The notes under the pieces are model-generated. The model ran no database searches. It was not told where the DNA came from and worked only from the letters and a program-made list of their open reading frames with translations. From Psychrobacter sp. PL19 (lineage in GTDB: Bacteria > Pseudomonadota > Gammaproteobacteria > Pseudomonadales > Moraxellaceae): a stretch of DNA of 64,000 bases. Positions 8,722 through 18,168 of this stretch are shown in pieces. Made by a program: the position numbers and the translations under genes. The stretch is from positions 558,001 to 622,000 of the forward strand of contig NZ_JAGING010000001.1 in assembly GCF_017875835.1 (NCBI RefSeq). The letters run 5' to 3'. Within the stretch, counting starts at the first letter, position 1; every line of letters begins with the position of its first letter.

Positions 8722-9774
8722 ATGATGCACACTCAAACAACGCCTAAGGTGATGAGCGCTCAGTCTGATGCGCCAGCGCCAACGACTATATTAGATGGTG
8801 GGATGGGACGTGAGCTTGAGCGACGCGGTGCCCCCTTTCGCCAACCTGAATGGTCAGCACTGTCATTGAGTCTAGCACCAGCTAGTGTTCGTGATATCCA
8901 CCTAGACTACATAAAATCTGGTGCCACGGTTATCACCGTCAATAGCTATGCGGTAACCCCTTATCATCTAGGAGATCGATTTTTTGCTGAAGGTGAGCAG
9001 CTCATAGAAACGGCAGCGAAGCTCGCATTCGAAGCCGTACAAGTAAGCAAGAAGCAAGCAAGCAAAAAGCCTAATAATCCAGTAGCCGTACAAATCGCCG
9101 GCTGTTTGCCCCCACTGTTTGGCTCTTACCGACCCGACTTGTTCGATGCCAAGCAAGCCCCTGCTATCGCGCGTCCGTTATTATCAGCACAGGTAGACTA
9201 TGTGGATATATGGCTGGTGGAGACTCAGAGCAGCATCGTTGAGGCGTTAACCTGGCATAAATTAATTACTGAGTTCACAGCTACTCAAAAACAAACCCCA
9301 CAGAAACCCATTTGGATCGCGTTTACGCTAGACGACAGTCAACTAGATAGCACCACTGATGGCATTGATGGCATTGACAGAACCGATCAAGCCACGAGCC
9401 CACCTATGCTACGCTCTGGTGAATCAGTAGCCGAGGCAGTACAGGCTATGATGGCATTGAATGTCGATGCCGTATTATTTAACTGTAGTCAACCTGAGGT
9501 CATGAATTCAGCATTGCAAGTTGCGAAGGCGATTATCAACCAAGCGTCATATCCCATGCAGCTGGGCGTCTATGCCAATGCTTTTGTCCCAAAACAAATC
9601 CACAAACAAGCCAATGCACAACTGCGCCACATACGTAAAGACACTACTCCTGAGCATTACTTGACCTGGGCAACACTCTGGCAAGCCTCTGGTGCAAATA
9701 TCATTGGTGGTTGCTGTGGTATTGGTGTCGAGCATATTGAACGACTCTCGCAGCACATGGCTGATAAGCAATGA
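8722..9774 (+). CDS. Homocysteine S-methyltransferase family protein
   Basis: Resembles the zinc-dependent methyltransferases (MmuM/BHMT type) that move a methyl group from S-methylmethionine or betaine to homocysteine. It has ILDGGMGRELERRG at the start, GCLPP, a Cys in FNCSQPE, and the terminal zinc cysteines in GGCCGIG. A Thr/Asp-rich insertion near the middle (DSTTDGIDGIDRTDQA) looks like a loop expansion. ATG 8722 (or 8725) is preferred to the upstream TTG at 8698. Methyl donor not determinable. Confidence 0.82.
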   Translation: MMHTQTTPKVMSAQSDAPAPTTILDGGMGRELERRGAPFRQPEWSALSLSLAPASVRDIHLDYIKSGATVITVNSYAVTPYHLGDRFFAEGEQLIETAAKLAFEAVQVSKKQASKKPNNPVAVQIAGCLPPLFGSYRPDLFDAKQAPAIARPLLSAQVDYVDIWLVETQSSIVEALTWHKLITEFTATQKQTPQKPIWIAFTLDDSQLDSTTDGIDGIDRTDQATSPPMLRSGESVAEAVQAMMALNVDAVLFNCSQPEVMNSALQVAKAIINQASYPMQLGVYANAFVPKQIHKQANAQLRHIRKDTTPEHYLTWATLWQASGANIIGGCCGIGVEHIERLSQHMADKQ

Positions 9775-9819
9775 GGTCTTTTTGAGTTTGTGACTTTAGC
9801 ACTTTATTTAGGTAGTGGT

Positions 9820-10893
9820 TTATTCTACTCCCAAAAATTCTAAGAATTCTGCACTCTCAAAGCTTGCTTGGAACAAAACCCCATCCTCACGATAAATCGC
9901 AGGGGTAGCAAATATAGCAAGTCCAGCCGCTTTTTCGCGGTTGGGCGCAACATGATCCACGCGACAACTTGCCGGTGCCGGAGTCATTTCACCGGTCAAC
10001 ATCGCTTTATCCAAAGCGCTCCGGCGACTGGCATCATCAGCTTGACACCAGATACCACGCATTTGCTCAGGCGACTGTTCATAAATAGGATAACCAATGG
10101 TCTTGATGGTTACCCCTTTCTTATTCAATAGCTCTAGTTTTTTATGCAACATACGACAATAAGGGCAATTGACATCGGTTGCTACGTATATCACTGCTTT
10201 TTCAGCTGTAGTCGCTGGGTAGGTAATCAACTGTGCCTGATCAAGTGTACTAAATACCGATTGGTTTTTGCGCTTTTCAAAGTTCTCGTCCAGTCCCGTA
10301 AACTGACCGTTTTCAATTACCGAGATTTCACCGTCAGTTATGTACTGGGCATCATCAGACACTAAGAACGGTACTCCTTCAAGCGTTGCGCCCCAGATTA
10401 CCCCTGGCACTGCGGTATAAAAGAATGGCGTCTTGGTACTCATATTTTTGAGTGCACCCATATTGGCCAGCATACTAGCTTTAGTTGTGGGATTAACGAG
10501 AGTCCCTACTTGCGCACTGCTGCTACGCACTGGAATCTCGGTCACTGGACGCTTACTCGGATTTTGTTGCAGTTCGCCTTGAATGACATATTTACCATCA
10601 GCCGTCATATGTAATGGTGGCTGTTCGGCGATGTTGATTTGATACAAATTAGGCAAGTTCGATAGCACGATAGACCTTATCTGAGTTTTAATCCCTGCTT
10701 GCTTTAATACTTGGCGTAGCCGGCTGTCAATAGCCGCGCTTACCTTGCCAGCTGGTTGAGCACTTGGCCTAATGTTAGTTTTACTAGCATCGTTACTGCT
10801 AGTGGGCGTGGTAGCTGACGGCTGGGCGCAAGCAGTAGTTGCCAATAGCATAGCAACGATAAGACTGGCAGGTTTCGATATAGTTAATTTCAC
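9820..10893 (-). CDS. DsbC-like thiol:disulfide interchange protein with two N-terminal domains
   Basis: Periplasmic disulfide isomerase/reductase type protein. The catalytic pair CPYC is at about residues 243-246, in a thioredoxin fold that starts at KAVIYVATDVN. Before it are two stretches that each resemble the DsbC dimerisation domain: around LHMTADGKYVIQGEL and around FLVSDDAQYITDGEI. At 357 residues it is much longer than typical DsbC (about 215-240 mature residues). GTG 10893 is chosen: AGGACA lies just upstream, and it gives a clean signal peptide ending near TTACAQ. The frame is open to 10920. Confidence 0.75.
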   Translation of the reverse strand: MKLTISKPASLIVAMLLATTACAQPSATTPTSSNDASKTNIRPSAQPAGKVSAAIDSRLRQVLKQAGIKTQIRSIVLSNLPNLYQINIAEQPPLHMTADGKYVIQGELQQNPSKRPVTEIPVRSSSAQVGTLVNPTTKASMLANMGALKNMSTKTPFFYTAVPGVIWGATLEGVPFLVSDDAQYITDGEISVIENGQFTGLDENFEKRKNQSVFSTLDQAQLITYPATTAEKAVIYVATDVNCPYCRMLHKKLELLNKKGVTIKTIGYPIYEQSPEQMRGIWCQADDASRRSALDKAMLTGEMTPAPASCRVDHVAPNREKAAGLAIFATPAIYREDGVLFQASFESAEFLEFLGVE

Positions 10894-11284
10894 AGAGATT
10901 GTCCTATCAAGTCTATACAAGGTTGTCGACTAATCTAATTTTAAAAACACTAGGCTGATACCATTAATCTAATTTAAAACTAACATATAACTTCATAGTA
11001 GTATTTAATAAACTTAAATTATATTATATAAAGAAGTAGATTAAAAAAGATCGACTGACTGTAGCACATTGGCAGGTTTTTATAAGAGCATGATAAGGAC
11101 TTGGCGGCTAATTTTGCAAAATTGCTACCTAGCTTTAAGAGACGGGCAACAGAAACAGGCAACATCAATAAACAGCTGACTTTATTAAGTCGCTGCTACC
11201 GATGGCTTTTTTGTAGTGATAGATTTTGTGATAAAAGGTTTTATGATAAAAGGTGTTGTGATGACGCTTAACAACCACCCAATC
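10894..11284. other. Intergenic gap, no gene seen
   Basis: AT-rich region between rsuA and the DsbC-like gene, both on the minus strand. A short imperfect direct repeat (GATAAAAGGTTTT / GATAAAAGGTGTT) occurs near 11230-11255. Nothing else is recognised. Confidence 0.4.
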
Positions 11285-12004
11285 TTAAAACTGGGCGACT
11301 TCTTCTTCAGTCAAAAAGCGACTGTCGCCTTTTTCCAGACCTTCTAAATTAATATGGCCGACACTGGCACGATGTAGCTCAGTCACTCTATTGCCAAAAT
11401 AGCCCATCATGCGTTTGACTTGATGGTATTTGCCTTGCTCTAAGGTCAAGCGAGCATGAGTCTCATCAATGAATTCAAGAGTGGCGGGTTTGGTATCTTC
11501 ATAATCACCATCTAATAAAATACCGTAAGCAACTTCTTCTACTGCATTTTCTTGGGCAGCGCTGTCCATGGGTTCGGCTAGTGTCAGCTCATAAACTTTG
11601 GCATGCTCACGCTTAGGACTGGTAACGCGGTGCAACCATTTACCGTCATCACTAATAAGCAGTGCGCCCGTGGTATCGACATCGAGCCGTCCGGCAATAC
11701 GTAAGCTGCCAATCTCTGGTACTGCAATGAGCTCAGTCACGATAGGATGCTCTTTAACTTTAAGCGTGCATTCAAAACCTTCAGGTTTATGCAATAAGAT
11801 ATAACGATTACCGGCAGCAACCGATAATGGCTCGCCTGCCCAAAGAATGTCATCATTGACGATATCAACGTGCAAGCCAACATCTTTAGTCATCTTATCA
11901 TTGACCGTGACTTCACCGGCGTGCAGAATTTTTTTGGATTCTTTACGTGACAGCTCGGTGGCTTTACTAATAAATTTATCTAAACGCATGCTATTTGCTA
12001 CCAT
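11285..12004 (-). CDS. rsuA: 16S rRNA pseudouridine(516) synthase family (RsuA)
   Basis: Isomerises a uridine in 16S rRNA during small-subunit assembly. An S4-type RNA-binding domain (MRLDKFISKATELSRKESKKIL) is followed by the catalytic core with GRLDVDTTGALLISDDG (catalytic Asp) and the family element GKYHQVKRMMGYFGNRV. About 234-239 residues. The start may be ATG 11989 (MRLDKF, canonical) rather than 12004; neither has a strong ribosome site. Confidence 0.88.
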   Translation of the reverse strand: MVANSMRLDKFISKATELSRKESKKILHAGEVTVNDKMTKDVGLHVDIVNDDILWAGEPLSVAAGNRYILLHKPEGFECTLKVKEHPIVTELIAVPEIGSLRIAGRLDVDTTGALLISDDGKWLHRVTSPKREHAKVYELTLAEPMDSAAQENAVEEVAYGILLDGDYEDTKPATLEFIDETHARLTLEQGKYHQVKRMMGYFGNRVTELHRASVGHINLEGLEKGDSRFLTEEEVAQF

Positions 12005-12222
12005 CAGTTGCTATATAGTTAAACCCACATAAATCCGCTACGGCATGATCCTTGCTTGATGTAGCTGCTTTAATAAGCCAGCTACTATCTACACTTGGCT
12101 TGCTGGTATCGAAACTATTTGGTTTAGTCTATAGTGGGAAATGAAATGAACACTGCACCAAATATGGACAGCAGTGATAATAGTGCAAGTTTAGCATATC
12201 CAACCTAGACCCTAAATTAAAT

Positions 12223-12822
12223 ATGAGCTATCAAACGTTACAACGTACGGTGAACGCCCGTCTTGAAATTAAAAAGTCTGAATTCATCGCTTATGCCTAT
12301 CCAGTAAATTCACGTGAGCAAGCTATGTTTCACGTGGAACAGCTGCGCGAGCAATACACTGATGCCCGCCACTATTGCTGGGCTTATATTATTGGTGACC
12401 CCAATAATACTACTAGCGCTGGCTTTGATGATGATGGTGAGCCGAGTGGTACAGCAGGACGACCGATATTAAATGTCCTACAGCACAAAGCTATTGGTAA
12501 TATTATCATTATAGTCGTGCGTTATTTTGGCGGAATTAAACTGGGAGCAGGTGGTCTGACGCGCGCCTATGCCGGCTCTGCGCAAGCCACAGTCGATGAA
12601 ATGATATTAAGCCCTTATGTGGCAATCGCTCAAGTACAGATACAAGCTGAGTTTGCCACTGAAGCACAATGCCGCTATGTGGTCGACAGCTTAAACGGCA
12701 GTATTGATGACGTCGCTTATAGTGAGGGTGTGCTATTAACCGTTACCATTGCTGAGGGCGATATTGAAGCGCTAAAGATAGAGCTGGCGATGGCAGGTAA
12801 GGTTTTACATGACGACGGCTAA
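12223..12822 (+). CDS. IMPACT/YigZ family protein
   Basis: A 199-residue protein of the UPF0029 family (YigZ in E. coli). It shows the family blocks KKSEFIAYAYPV, DARHYCWAYIIG, DDDGEPSGTAGRPIL and VVRYFGGIKLGAGGL. The C-terminal ferredoxin-like domain is typical. Biochemical role is uncertain; eukaryotic IMPACT regulates Gcn1/Gcn2, but that does not transfer directly. The gene contains parS-like site 3 at codons encoding MFHVEQ. Confidence 0.85.
   Translation: MSYQTLQRTVNARLEIKKSEFIAYAYPVNSREQAMFHVEQLREQYTDARHYCWAYIIGDPNNTTSAGFDDDGEPSGTAGRPILNVLQHKAIGNIIIIVVRYFGGIKLGAGGLTRAYAGSAQATVDEMILSPYVAIAQVQIQAEFATEAQCRYVVDSLNGSIDDVAYSEGVLLTVTIAEGDIEALKIELAMAGKVLHDDG
12326..12341. promoter_or_regulatory. 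parS-like site 3 (TGTTTCACGTGGAACA)
   Basis: One base from the ParB consensus and located inside the YigZ-family coding sequence. Confidence 0.65.
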
Positions 12823-12953
12823 TCAAATTGTTAATAATAACTCATCTTCTGAGTATATGTCTGTTCACTGAACGGTTCACTTAAAAATATTGGAACCCTG
12901 CTCATAGCTGAGTATGATAGTTACTTTTAATACTTTAGTTAAAATATATTACT

Positions 12954-12969
12954 TGTTTCACGTGAAACT
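12954..12969. promoter_or_regulatory. parS-like site 4 (TGTTTCACGTGAAACT)
   Basis: Matches the ParB consensus at 15 of 16 positions; intergenic, between the YigZ-type and YheT-type genes, about 80 bp before the latter. Confidence 0.75.
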
Positions 12970-13050
12970 TAATGTTTGAAAATACAGCAATTCTATTAAA
13001 TAAAAAATGTACTATTACCCTTTTTTCTTAATCAAACCTGATACGACTCT

Positions 13051-14124
13051 ATGACTAATTTTATCTATAACAAATTTAAGCCACCATTTTGGCTCACCAA
13101 TCCGCACCTACAAAGTATCTTGCCTAAGTTTTTTGCCCCAAAAGCACCCACTTACAGAAGGGTGGTCGAAAAAGACTCTTTGGATGAAAGCGATATTGCT
13201 TATGACTTTTATGATGCTCATGAGCTGAACGCAGACACAGATAACGCTGATGCGCTAGAAAAGACACCGTTAATTGTGCTATTTCATGGTATGGAAGGCA
13301 GTAGCGACAGCCATTATGCGCGCGTGTTGGCTTATGAGATGCATGCTCAAGGTTGGCACTTTGTCGTAGCGCATTTTCGCAGTTGCGGTGGTATTCCTGC
13401 TAGCGGACGCGTGTTTTATAATGCGGGTGACACGGGTGAAGTACATCACGCGCTAGAAAACTTACGCCAAAAATATGCGCATATTTATGCCGTTGGGGTC
13501 TCATTGGGCGGTAATGCGCTGGCAAAATATATGGGTGAGTATGGTGATAAAGCTTTGTGTGATGGCGCAGTGGTCATCTCCGCACCCGTTGATATGTCAT
13601 CGGCGGCCATTACTATGCATAGTTTTTTGAGTCATCGTATCTATACGCCGTATTTGCTCAATCCCATTATCAAAAAAGCACTGGCCAATGATATAACCAA
13701 AGAGGAAATTGCCTCTATTAAGGCCGTCAATCGCATTAGCGACTTCGATAATATTTTTACGGCCCCGCGTCATGGCTATCGCTCTAAGAACGACTATTAT
13801 CATTCCTCTTCTGCCCTACCTCATTTATTGGGTGTGACTCATCCGCTACTGCTCATTAGCGCCAAAGACGATCCTTTTATTGGCTTTACCGCTACCATCA
13901 ACGATGTTTCTGATAGCGTCACTATTCTGGAGACGGATCACGGTGGTCATATCGGCTATCTCCGTTATCGTTCAGACAAAAAGCACTCTAATAAAAAAAC
14001 CAACGCTACTCAGTCAGATGCCAAGCCGTCTCTAGCGAACGGTAAAAAAGCAAAAACATCAAAATTTGATATTAATTGGATACCCGAAACTGTCAGTGCT
14101 TTTTTTCATTCCATTGGTGTGTAA
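13051..14124 (+). CDS. YheT family alpha/beta hydrolase
   Basis: Cytoplasmic hydrolase of the UPF0017/YheT family, 357 residues. It starts with the family element KPPFWLTNPHLQSILPKFF. Then come the oxyanion HGMEGSSDSHY, the nucleophile elbow GVSLGGNAL (Ser), the acid in SAKDDPF and the late His in DHGGHIGY. A Lys/Ser/Asn-rich insertion precedes the C-terminus. Natural substrate unknown; some relatives hydrolyse short-chain esters. Followed 57 bp later by a thioesterase gene on the same strand. Confidence 0.85.
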   Translation: MTNFIYNKFKPPFWLTNPHLQSILPKFFAPKAPTYRRVVEKDSLDESDIAYDFYDAHELNADTDNADALEKTPLIVLFHGMEGSSDSHYARVLAYEMHAQGWHFVVAHFRSCGGIPASGRVFYNAGDTGEVHHALENLRQKYAHIYAVGVSLGGNALAKYMGEYGDKALCDGAVVISAPVDMSSAAITMHSFLSHRIYTPYLLNPIIKKALANDITKEEIASIKAVNRISDFDNIFTAPRHGYRSKNDYYHSSSALPHLLGVTHPLLLISAKDDPFIGFTATINDVSDSVTILETDHGGHIGYLRYRSDKKHSNKKTNATQSDAKPSLANGKKAKTSKFDINWIPETVSAFFHSIGV

Positions 14125-14181
14125 TCTGGCAGACCATAGCCCTACTTTTTAGACTTTTGACTACACTTTTGAGACCGCTTT

Positions 14182-14724
14182 ATGTACCCCTACATCCGCT
14201 ATACTAAGTCTATCGTTGATGCTGTTATCGCTAACAAAAAAGGCCGGTCTCTAGATATTACCCAGACCAGTGAAGTAAGTATTCGCTGTAGCCTAATCGA
14301 TCTTGATCCTATGTTAGAGATGAATAATGGTCGGGTATTGACCATATACGATATAGGACGCACTGATTATCTCATCCGTACGGGCCTTGGACGTATGTTA
14401 CTCAAAAAACGTTGGGCAATGGTGGTCGCGGGCAGCACTATCCAGTACCGTAAACGTATTCGATTTTTTGACAAAGTCACTATCAAGACCCATATCGTCG
14501 CCATAGATGAGCGCTGGCTGTATCTTGAGCATTCCATGTGGGTTAAGGGCAAGCCTTGCTCTTCGACATTACTACGGACTGGTGTCACTGAAAAAGGTTG
14601 TGTGATTGATACTCAACGCGTACTCAAAGCGATGGGTAAATCAGAGTGGGATATGCCACCGACCGGATATGTAAAAGAATGGATTGAGAGTGATACTCAC
14701 CGTCCTTGGCCGCCGGTCGGGTAA
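14182..14724 (+). CDS. Thioesterase family protein (hot-dog fold)
   Basis: 180 residues of the 4HBT_2-type thioesterase family. The acidic helix region IDLDPMLEMNNGRVLTIYDIGR replaces the usual hot-dog DxxxHVNN motif, and the strand GSTIQYRKRIRFFDKVTIKTHIV is characteristic. Probably hydrolyses acyl-CoA or acyl-ACP. Likely co-transcribed with the upstream YheT-type hydrolase. Confidence 0.75.
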   Translation: MYPYIRYTKSIVDAVIANKKGRSLDITQTSEVSIRCSLIDLDPMLEMNNGRVLTIYDIGRTDYLIRTGLGRMLLKKRWAMVVAGSTIQYRKRIRFFDKVTIKTHIVAIDERWLYLEHSMWVKGKPCSSTLLRTGVTEKGCVIDTQRVLKAMGKSEWDMPPTGYVKEWIESDTHRPWPPVG

Positions 14725-14840
14725 AGATTTAGATCAATAGGTTATGGTGTAAGTGAAACCCAAAAAATAAACGTCTTTATGATAGTTACCTTGTGACGCC
14801 TAACTTAACGACAGTGTCGTAGTCAATAAAACCGGCTCAA

Positions 14841-14880
14841 ACAAAAAAAGAAACACCAGATATTATAATGTTTCTCTTTC
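14841..14880. terminator. Bidirectional terminator, lipase copy 1
   Basis: AAAGAAACA and TGTTTCTCTTT flank a 13-base loop with A and T runs outside, so it can serve both the thioesterase gene and the minus-strand lipase gene. Nearly the same element follows the second lipase gene (18074-18113). Confidence 0.7.
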
Positions 14881-14929
14881 TTATTTGAGAACACAAGTTT
14901 AAAGAGCTAATATTTTTAACTAACAGATA

Positions 14930-15892
14930 TTACTCTGACGGCAACTCAACTGCCTTCAACCCAGCACGGAAGGCTCTATAATCATTCGCGGTATCTTTCA
15001 CTGCTTCTACCATCGGTACATGACCGACGTCATCCATCATAATAACTTGTGCTTGCGGCATCAACTCAGCCATTAATGTGGCAGTCTCAGGCTTTAACAC
15101 CTTGTCTTCTTTACCCCAAACGATCAGCGTGGGAATATTGTATTTTGCGACAACTTTGGCACGCGCTTCCACGTTATCTTCAAGCACCTGATCAATGATT
15201 TTGACTTGCAAATCACGATTAGCTATATTTTCCTGTGCAAAGACCGCCTGTACTGTTTTAGGAATATAAGGCGGCTTGTACATTACCAACTGATACAGTT
15301 CAAAATAATCCTCAGTATTGTTAACCAACAGGGGGTTATCATCAGGGTCTAAATCTAGAAACTCTTCTCGCAAGCCTGCTGACCAAAAGCCACCACTGTC
15401 CAGTAGCCACAGGCTTTTGACGCTATCAGGATACATTGCTGCGTAGGCGACACTGATACTGCCACCCATAGAGTTACCGCCAACATGAATCGCTGAGGCC
15501 ACACCCTTGGCTTGCAACAGCTCATGCAAGCGCTGCGCCTGGGCGTCTGCGCGATAGTCTTCCTGTGGCGGTTTACTAGAGTTACCAAAGCCTAATAAGT
15601 CTGGAATAATCAGATGATAACCTGCTAACTTATTAGCGATACGCGTAAAGTTATCCTTATTGCCCCCAAAGCCATGGACTAATAGTAAGAGCTCACCCAC
15701 TAAATTACCGCCTTCTAGATAAACCATTTTATCACCAGACATCAGGGTAAAATCTTTGGTCTCAAGGTCTGATCTAACCCGTTCAAACTGTACGAGCTTT
15801 TGGGTCGTGGCGACTGTGAAAGTGTTGGGTGTCGTACAGCCAACTATAAAAAGAGTCAGCAAGGCTGCCAGACTCGTACGCATTAATTTCAT
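14930..15892 (-). CDS. Lip1-like alpha/beta-hydrolase lipoprotein (copy 1)
   Basis: Cell-envelope lipase/esterase closely resembling the cold-active Lip1 of Psychrobacter. The signal peptide has lipobox FIVGC (Cys near residue 19). The oxyanion loop is LLVHGFGGNKDNFTR, the nucleophile elbow GGNSMGG (Ser), the acid in VWGKEDKVL and the His in DVGHVPM. 320 residues. Good ribosome site (AAGGA). Paralogue of the gene at 18169-19146; the two flank a nitronate monooxygenase and a DsrE gene, evidence for a tandem block duplication. Confidence 0.88.
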   Translation of the reverse strand: MKLMRTSLAALLTLFIVGCTTPNTFTVATTQKLVQFERVRSDLETKDFTLMSGDKMVYLEGGNLVGELLLLVHGFGGNKDNFTRIANKLAGYHLIIPDLLGFGNSSKPPQEDYRADAQAQRLHELLQAKGVASAIHVGGNSMGGSISVAYAAMYPDSVKSLWLLDSGGFWSAGLREEFLDLDPDDNPLLVNNTEDYFELYQLVMYKPPYIPKTVQAVFAQENIANRDLQVKIIDQVLEDNVEARAKVVAKYNIPTLIVWGKEDKVLKPETATLMAELMPQAQVIMMDDVGHVPMVEAVKDTANDYRAFRAGLKAVELPSE

Positions 15893-16241
15893 TAAACATC
15901 CTTGTTAATACTGAAAAAAAGTTGGCTAATACCATAATCTTAGCACAGACTGATTTGCTACAAAACGCTTGATCATAGCCATACTTTGTACTGGTTAGGC
16001 TTCATAATAACCTCCTGACCCAGTGCTCCTACATAAGTCACCATTAAGCATAAACACTACTATAGTGTGCCTTAGTTTATAAGGTTAAGCTGTCTAGCTA
16101 AAATATTATTAAGCATGAGTAATAATAGCAATTGCTCTGCCGCCAATGCTCAAATACAGTGACTAACAAGGTGCTTGTATAAAATATCTTAGGTAGAATA
16201 AGTCACAGATACACAAATTCAAATAAAAAGGAAATAACACT
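15893..16241. other. Intergenic gap between divergent genes
   Basis: Must contain divergent promoters for the lipase and the nitronate monooxygenase. No ORF or repeat is recognised. Confidence 0.4.
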
Positions 16242-17300
16242 ATGACCCTATCAAGCCAACTTCTAACCAAACTCGGTATGGCCTACCCCATCATACAAGC
16301 CCCAATGGCCGGCGGTGCGACCACGCCTGAGTTAATCGCTGCTGTTAGTAACTTTGGTGGCCTGGGCTCATTAGGAGGAGGCGCAACCGCACCGCACGCT
16401 CTAAACAGCCAAATTGACCGTATCAAAGCACTCACTGATCGACCGTTTATGGTCAATTTAATGGTGCTATCCGAGCACGATGCCTATACTTTTGACACCT
16501 CAATGCCGGATTGGCTGCTCCAGTATTATCAAAAACAAAAGATCGCAGCGACGTTGCCTGAACGCCCAGCACATAGCTTCACTGAGCAGCTGCAAGTGCT
16601 TTATGATAATCCAGTCCCCGTTGCTAGTTTTACTTTTGGGATTATTAGCGCCGAGCAAGTTGCGCGCTTGCAACAGTTAGGCACTCGCGTCATTGGCACA
16701 GTCAACCATCCGCTAGAAGCGCAACAGTGGGCAGCAGTTGGCGCAGATGCGGTATGTGTACAGGGAATGGAGGCCGGTGGACATCGTGGAGGTTGGTTAC
16801 CACAGAGTTCAGCAGATCCGCTAGGTCTACTGACTCTGATTAGCCAGACGCGGGCTAGTACGGATATTCCTCTGATAGCCGCTGGTGGCCTTATGACTGG
16901 ACAAGATATCAAGGCAGTACAAGCCGCAGGCGCACAATTAGCGCAGCTGGGCACGGCATTTTTAACCACAGATGAATCTGGTATTAGTGCGACTTATAAG
17001 CAAGCGCTACTAGATGCCAGTGATGGTACGCGCAGTTCTGAAACCCGCTTAACTCGATTATTCTCAGGCAAGCAGGCTCGTGGCTTGGTTAATAATTATC
17101 TGCACGACTTTGCTAATTTTGATAAGGAAGATGAATTACCACCGTACCCACAATTAAACGCCATGACCGCATTTATGCGTGCCAATGCAGGTAAAAATGC
17201 TGATCCAGAACATCTGTCATTGTGGGCGGGACAAGGTGTAACGCTAGTAAGACAAGAGCGTGCGGTTGAGTTATTAGAGCGATTGGTAAAGGCGTTATAG
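16242..17300 (+). CDS. NAD(P)H-dependent nitronate monooxygenase-type flavoprotein
   Basis: FMN-dependent TIM-barrel enzyme of the 2-nitropropane dioxygenase family, which oxidises nitronates (or propionate 3-nitronate) to carbonyl compounds. It starts with YPIIQAPMAGGATTPELIAAVSNFGGLGSLG. The conserved GMEAGGHRG carries the catalytic His, and IPLIAAGGLMTGQDI plus AQLGTAFL form the phosphate-binding end. 352 residues, normal. Followed 256 bp later by a DsrE gene. A fossil of the 3' end of a second copy is at 19221. Confidence 0.88.
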   Translation: MTLSSQLLTKLGMAYPIIQAPMAGGATTPELIAAVSNFGGLGSLGGGATAPHALNSQIDRIKALTDRPFMVNLMVLSEHDAYTFDTSMPDWLLQYYQKQKIAATLPERPAHSFTEQLQVLYDNPVPVASFTFGIISAEQVARLQQLGTRVIGTVNHPLEAQQWAAVGADAVCVQGMEAGGHRGGWLPQSSADPLGLLTLISQTRASTDIPLIAAGGLMTGQDIKAVQAAGAQLAQLGTAFLTTDESGISATYKQALLDASDGTRSSETRLTRLFSGKQARGLVNNYLHDFANFDKEDELPPYPQLNAMTAFMRANAGKNADPEHLSLWAGQGVTLVRQERAVELLERLVKAL

Positions 17301-17556
17301 CCCTAAACTGAGCTATTTTACTGGCTATTCTATCGGCTGCTATTTTTTGCTGAATCTGGTTAGAATATACATACTGGTATTTGACAGCAGCGGGTTGCGT
17401 TGCGTTTACTTCAATCACGCCTTAAAGATATTGTCACAATCAACTAACCTTAAAGCTACTATTTTATAACAATACATTATACCAATAAATATATTAAGTG
17501 CTAGGATATCCCTCAAGGTATGATTTAATTAAATACAAACCTATAAGGATAACAAT

Positions 17557-17934
17557 ATGCTTACCACTACAGATTATGTCGGTACGTTATTTGATAACAG
17601 CGAATCAAATTCAAGAAAAATCACCCTAGCCTTTACGATGGCAGGTGTGGCACTTAAAAAAGGGCACTCTGCATCAGTTATATTGATGGTAGATGCGATA
17701 CATTTGGCGTTGCCAAACGCTTTGGATAACGTCGATGTTGGCGCGCCGTTCGAACCCGCTGGAAGATTGCTAGAAGCCTTTATTGAAAAAGGTGGGCAAG
17801 TATTGGTCTGCAAAGCATGCATGGTACATAATGGCGTAGAAGAATCAGCTATCGATAAGCGCTTCACTGTTATCAGTGGCGATGATGTGGTTGAGCTGCT
17901 TATGAGTGCCAAAGGTTCTTTGCAATTGAATTAA
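17557..17934 (+). CDS. DsrE family protein
   Basis: 125-residue small cytoplasmic protein with the DsrE/DsrF-like fold: ALKKGHSASVILMVDAIHLAL, a central LLEAFIEKGGQVLVCKACMVHNGV with candidate sulfur-carrier cysteines, and terminal GDDVVELLMSAKGS. Members handle sulfur or persulfide transfer; the partner is unknown here. A ribosome site (AAGGATAAC) is close upstream. A fossil of its 3' end occurs at 19310-19358. Confidence 0.75.
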   Translation: MLTTTDYVGTLFDNSESNSRKITLAFTMAGVALKKGHSASVILMVDAIHLALPNALDNVDVGAPFEPAGRLLEAFIEKGGQVLVCKACMVHNGVEESAIDKRFTVISGDDVVELLMSAKGSLQLN

Positions 17935-18073
17935 GAAGTAAATAGACGTAGGTAAGTTATATTTTATCTGCGCTTTAGTCAGGCTTAAAAAACCAACCTA
18001 CTTTACCCAAATTAACTACAAAACCGTAGTCAACTATTTTAACTACAACTTCAGAGTCAAAGTATACAAAATA

Positions 18074-18113
18074 AAAAAGAAACACCAGATATCCTGATGT
18101 TTCTTTTTTTGGC
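18074..18113. terminator. Bidirectional terminator, lipase copy 2
   Basis: AAAAAGAAACA and TGTTTCTTTTT stem with a loop containing CCAGATATCCTGA. Homologous to the element at 14841, as expected from the block duplication. Confidence 0.75.
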
Positions 18114-18168
18114 ATTTAATATTCTAAAAACCCATATTTTGAAAGCTAATATTTTTGGCTAACAGATA

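Noticed and set aside
16601..16969. 122-codon minus-strand ORF
   Set aside because: Opposite strand of the nitronate monooxygenase; a Pro/Ala/Cys-rich shadow.
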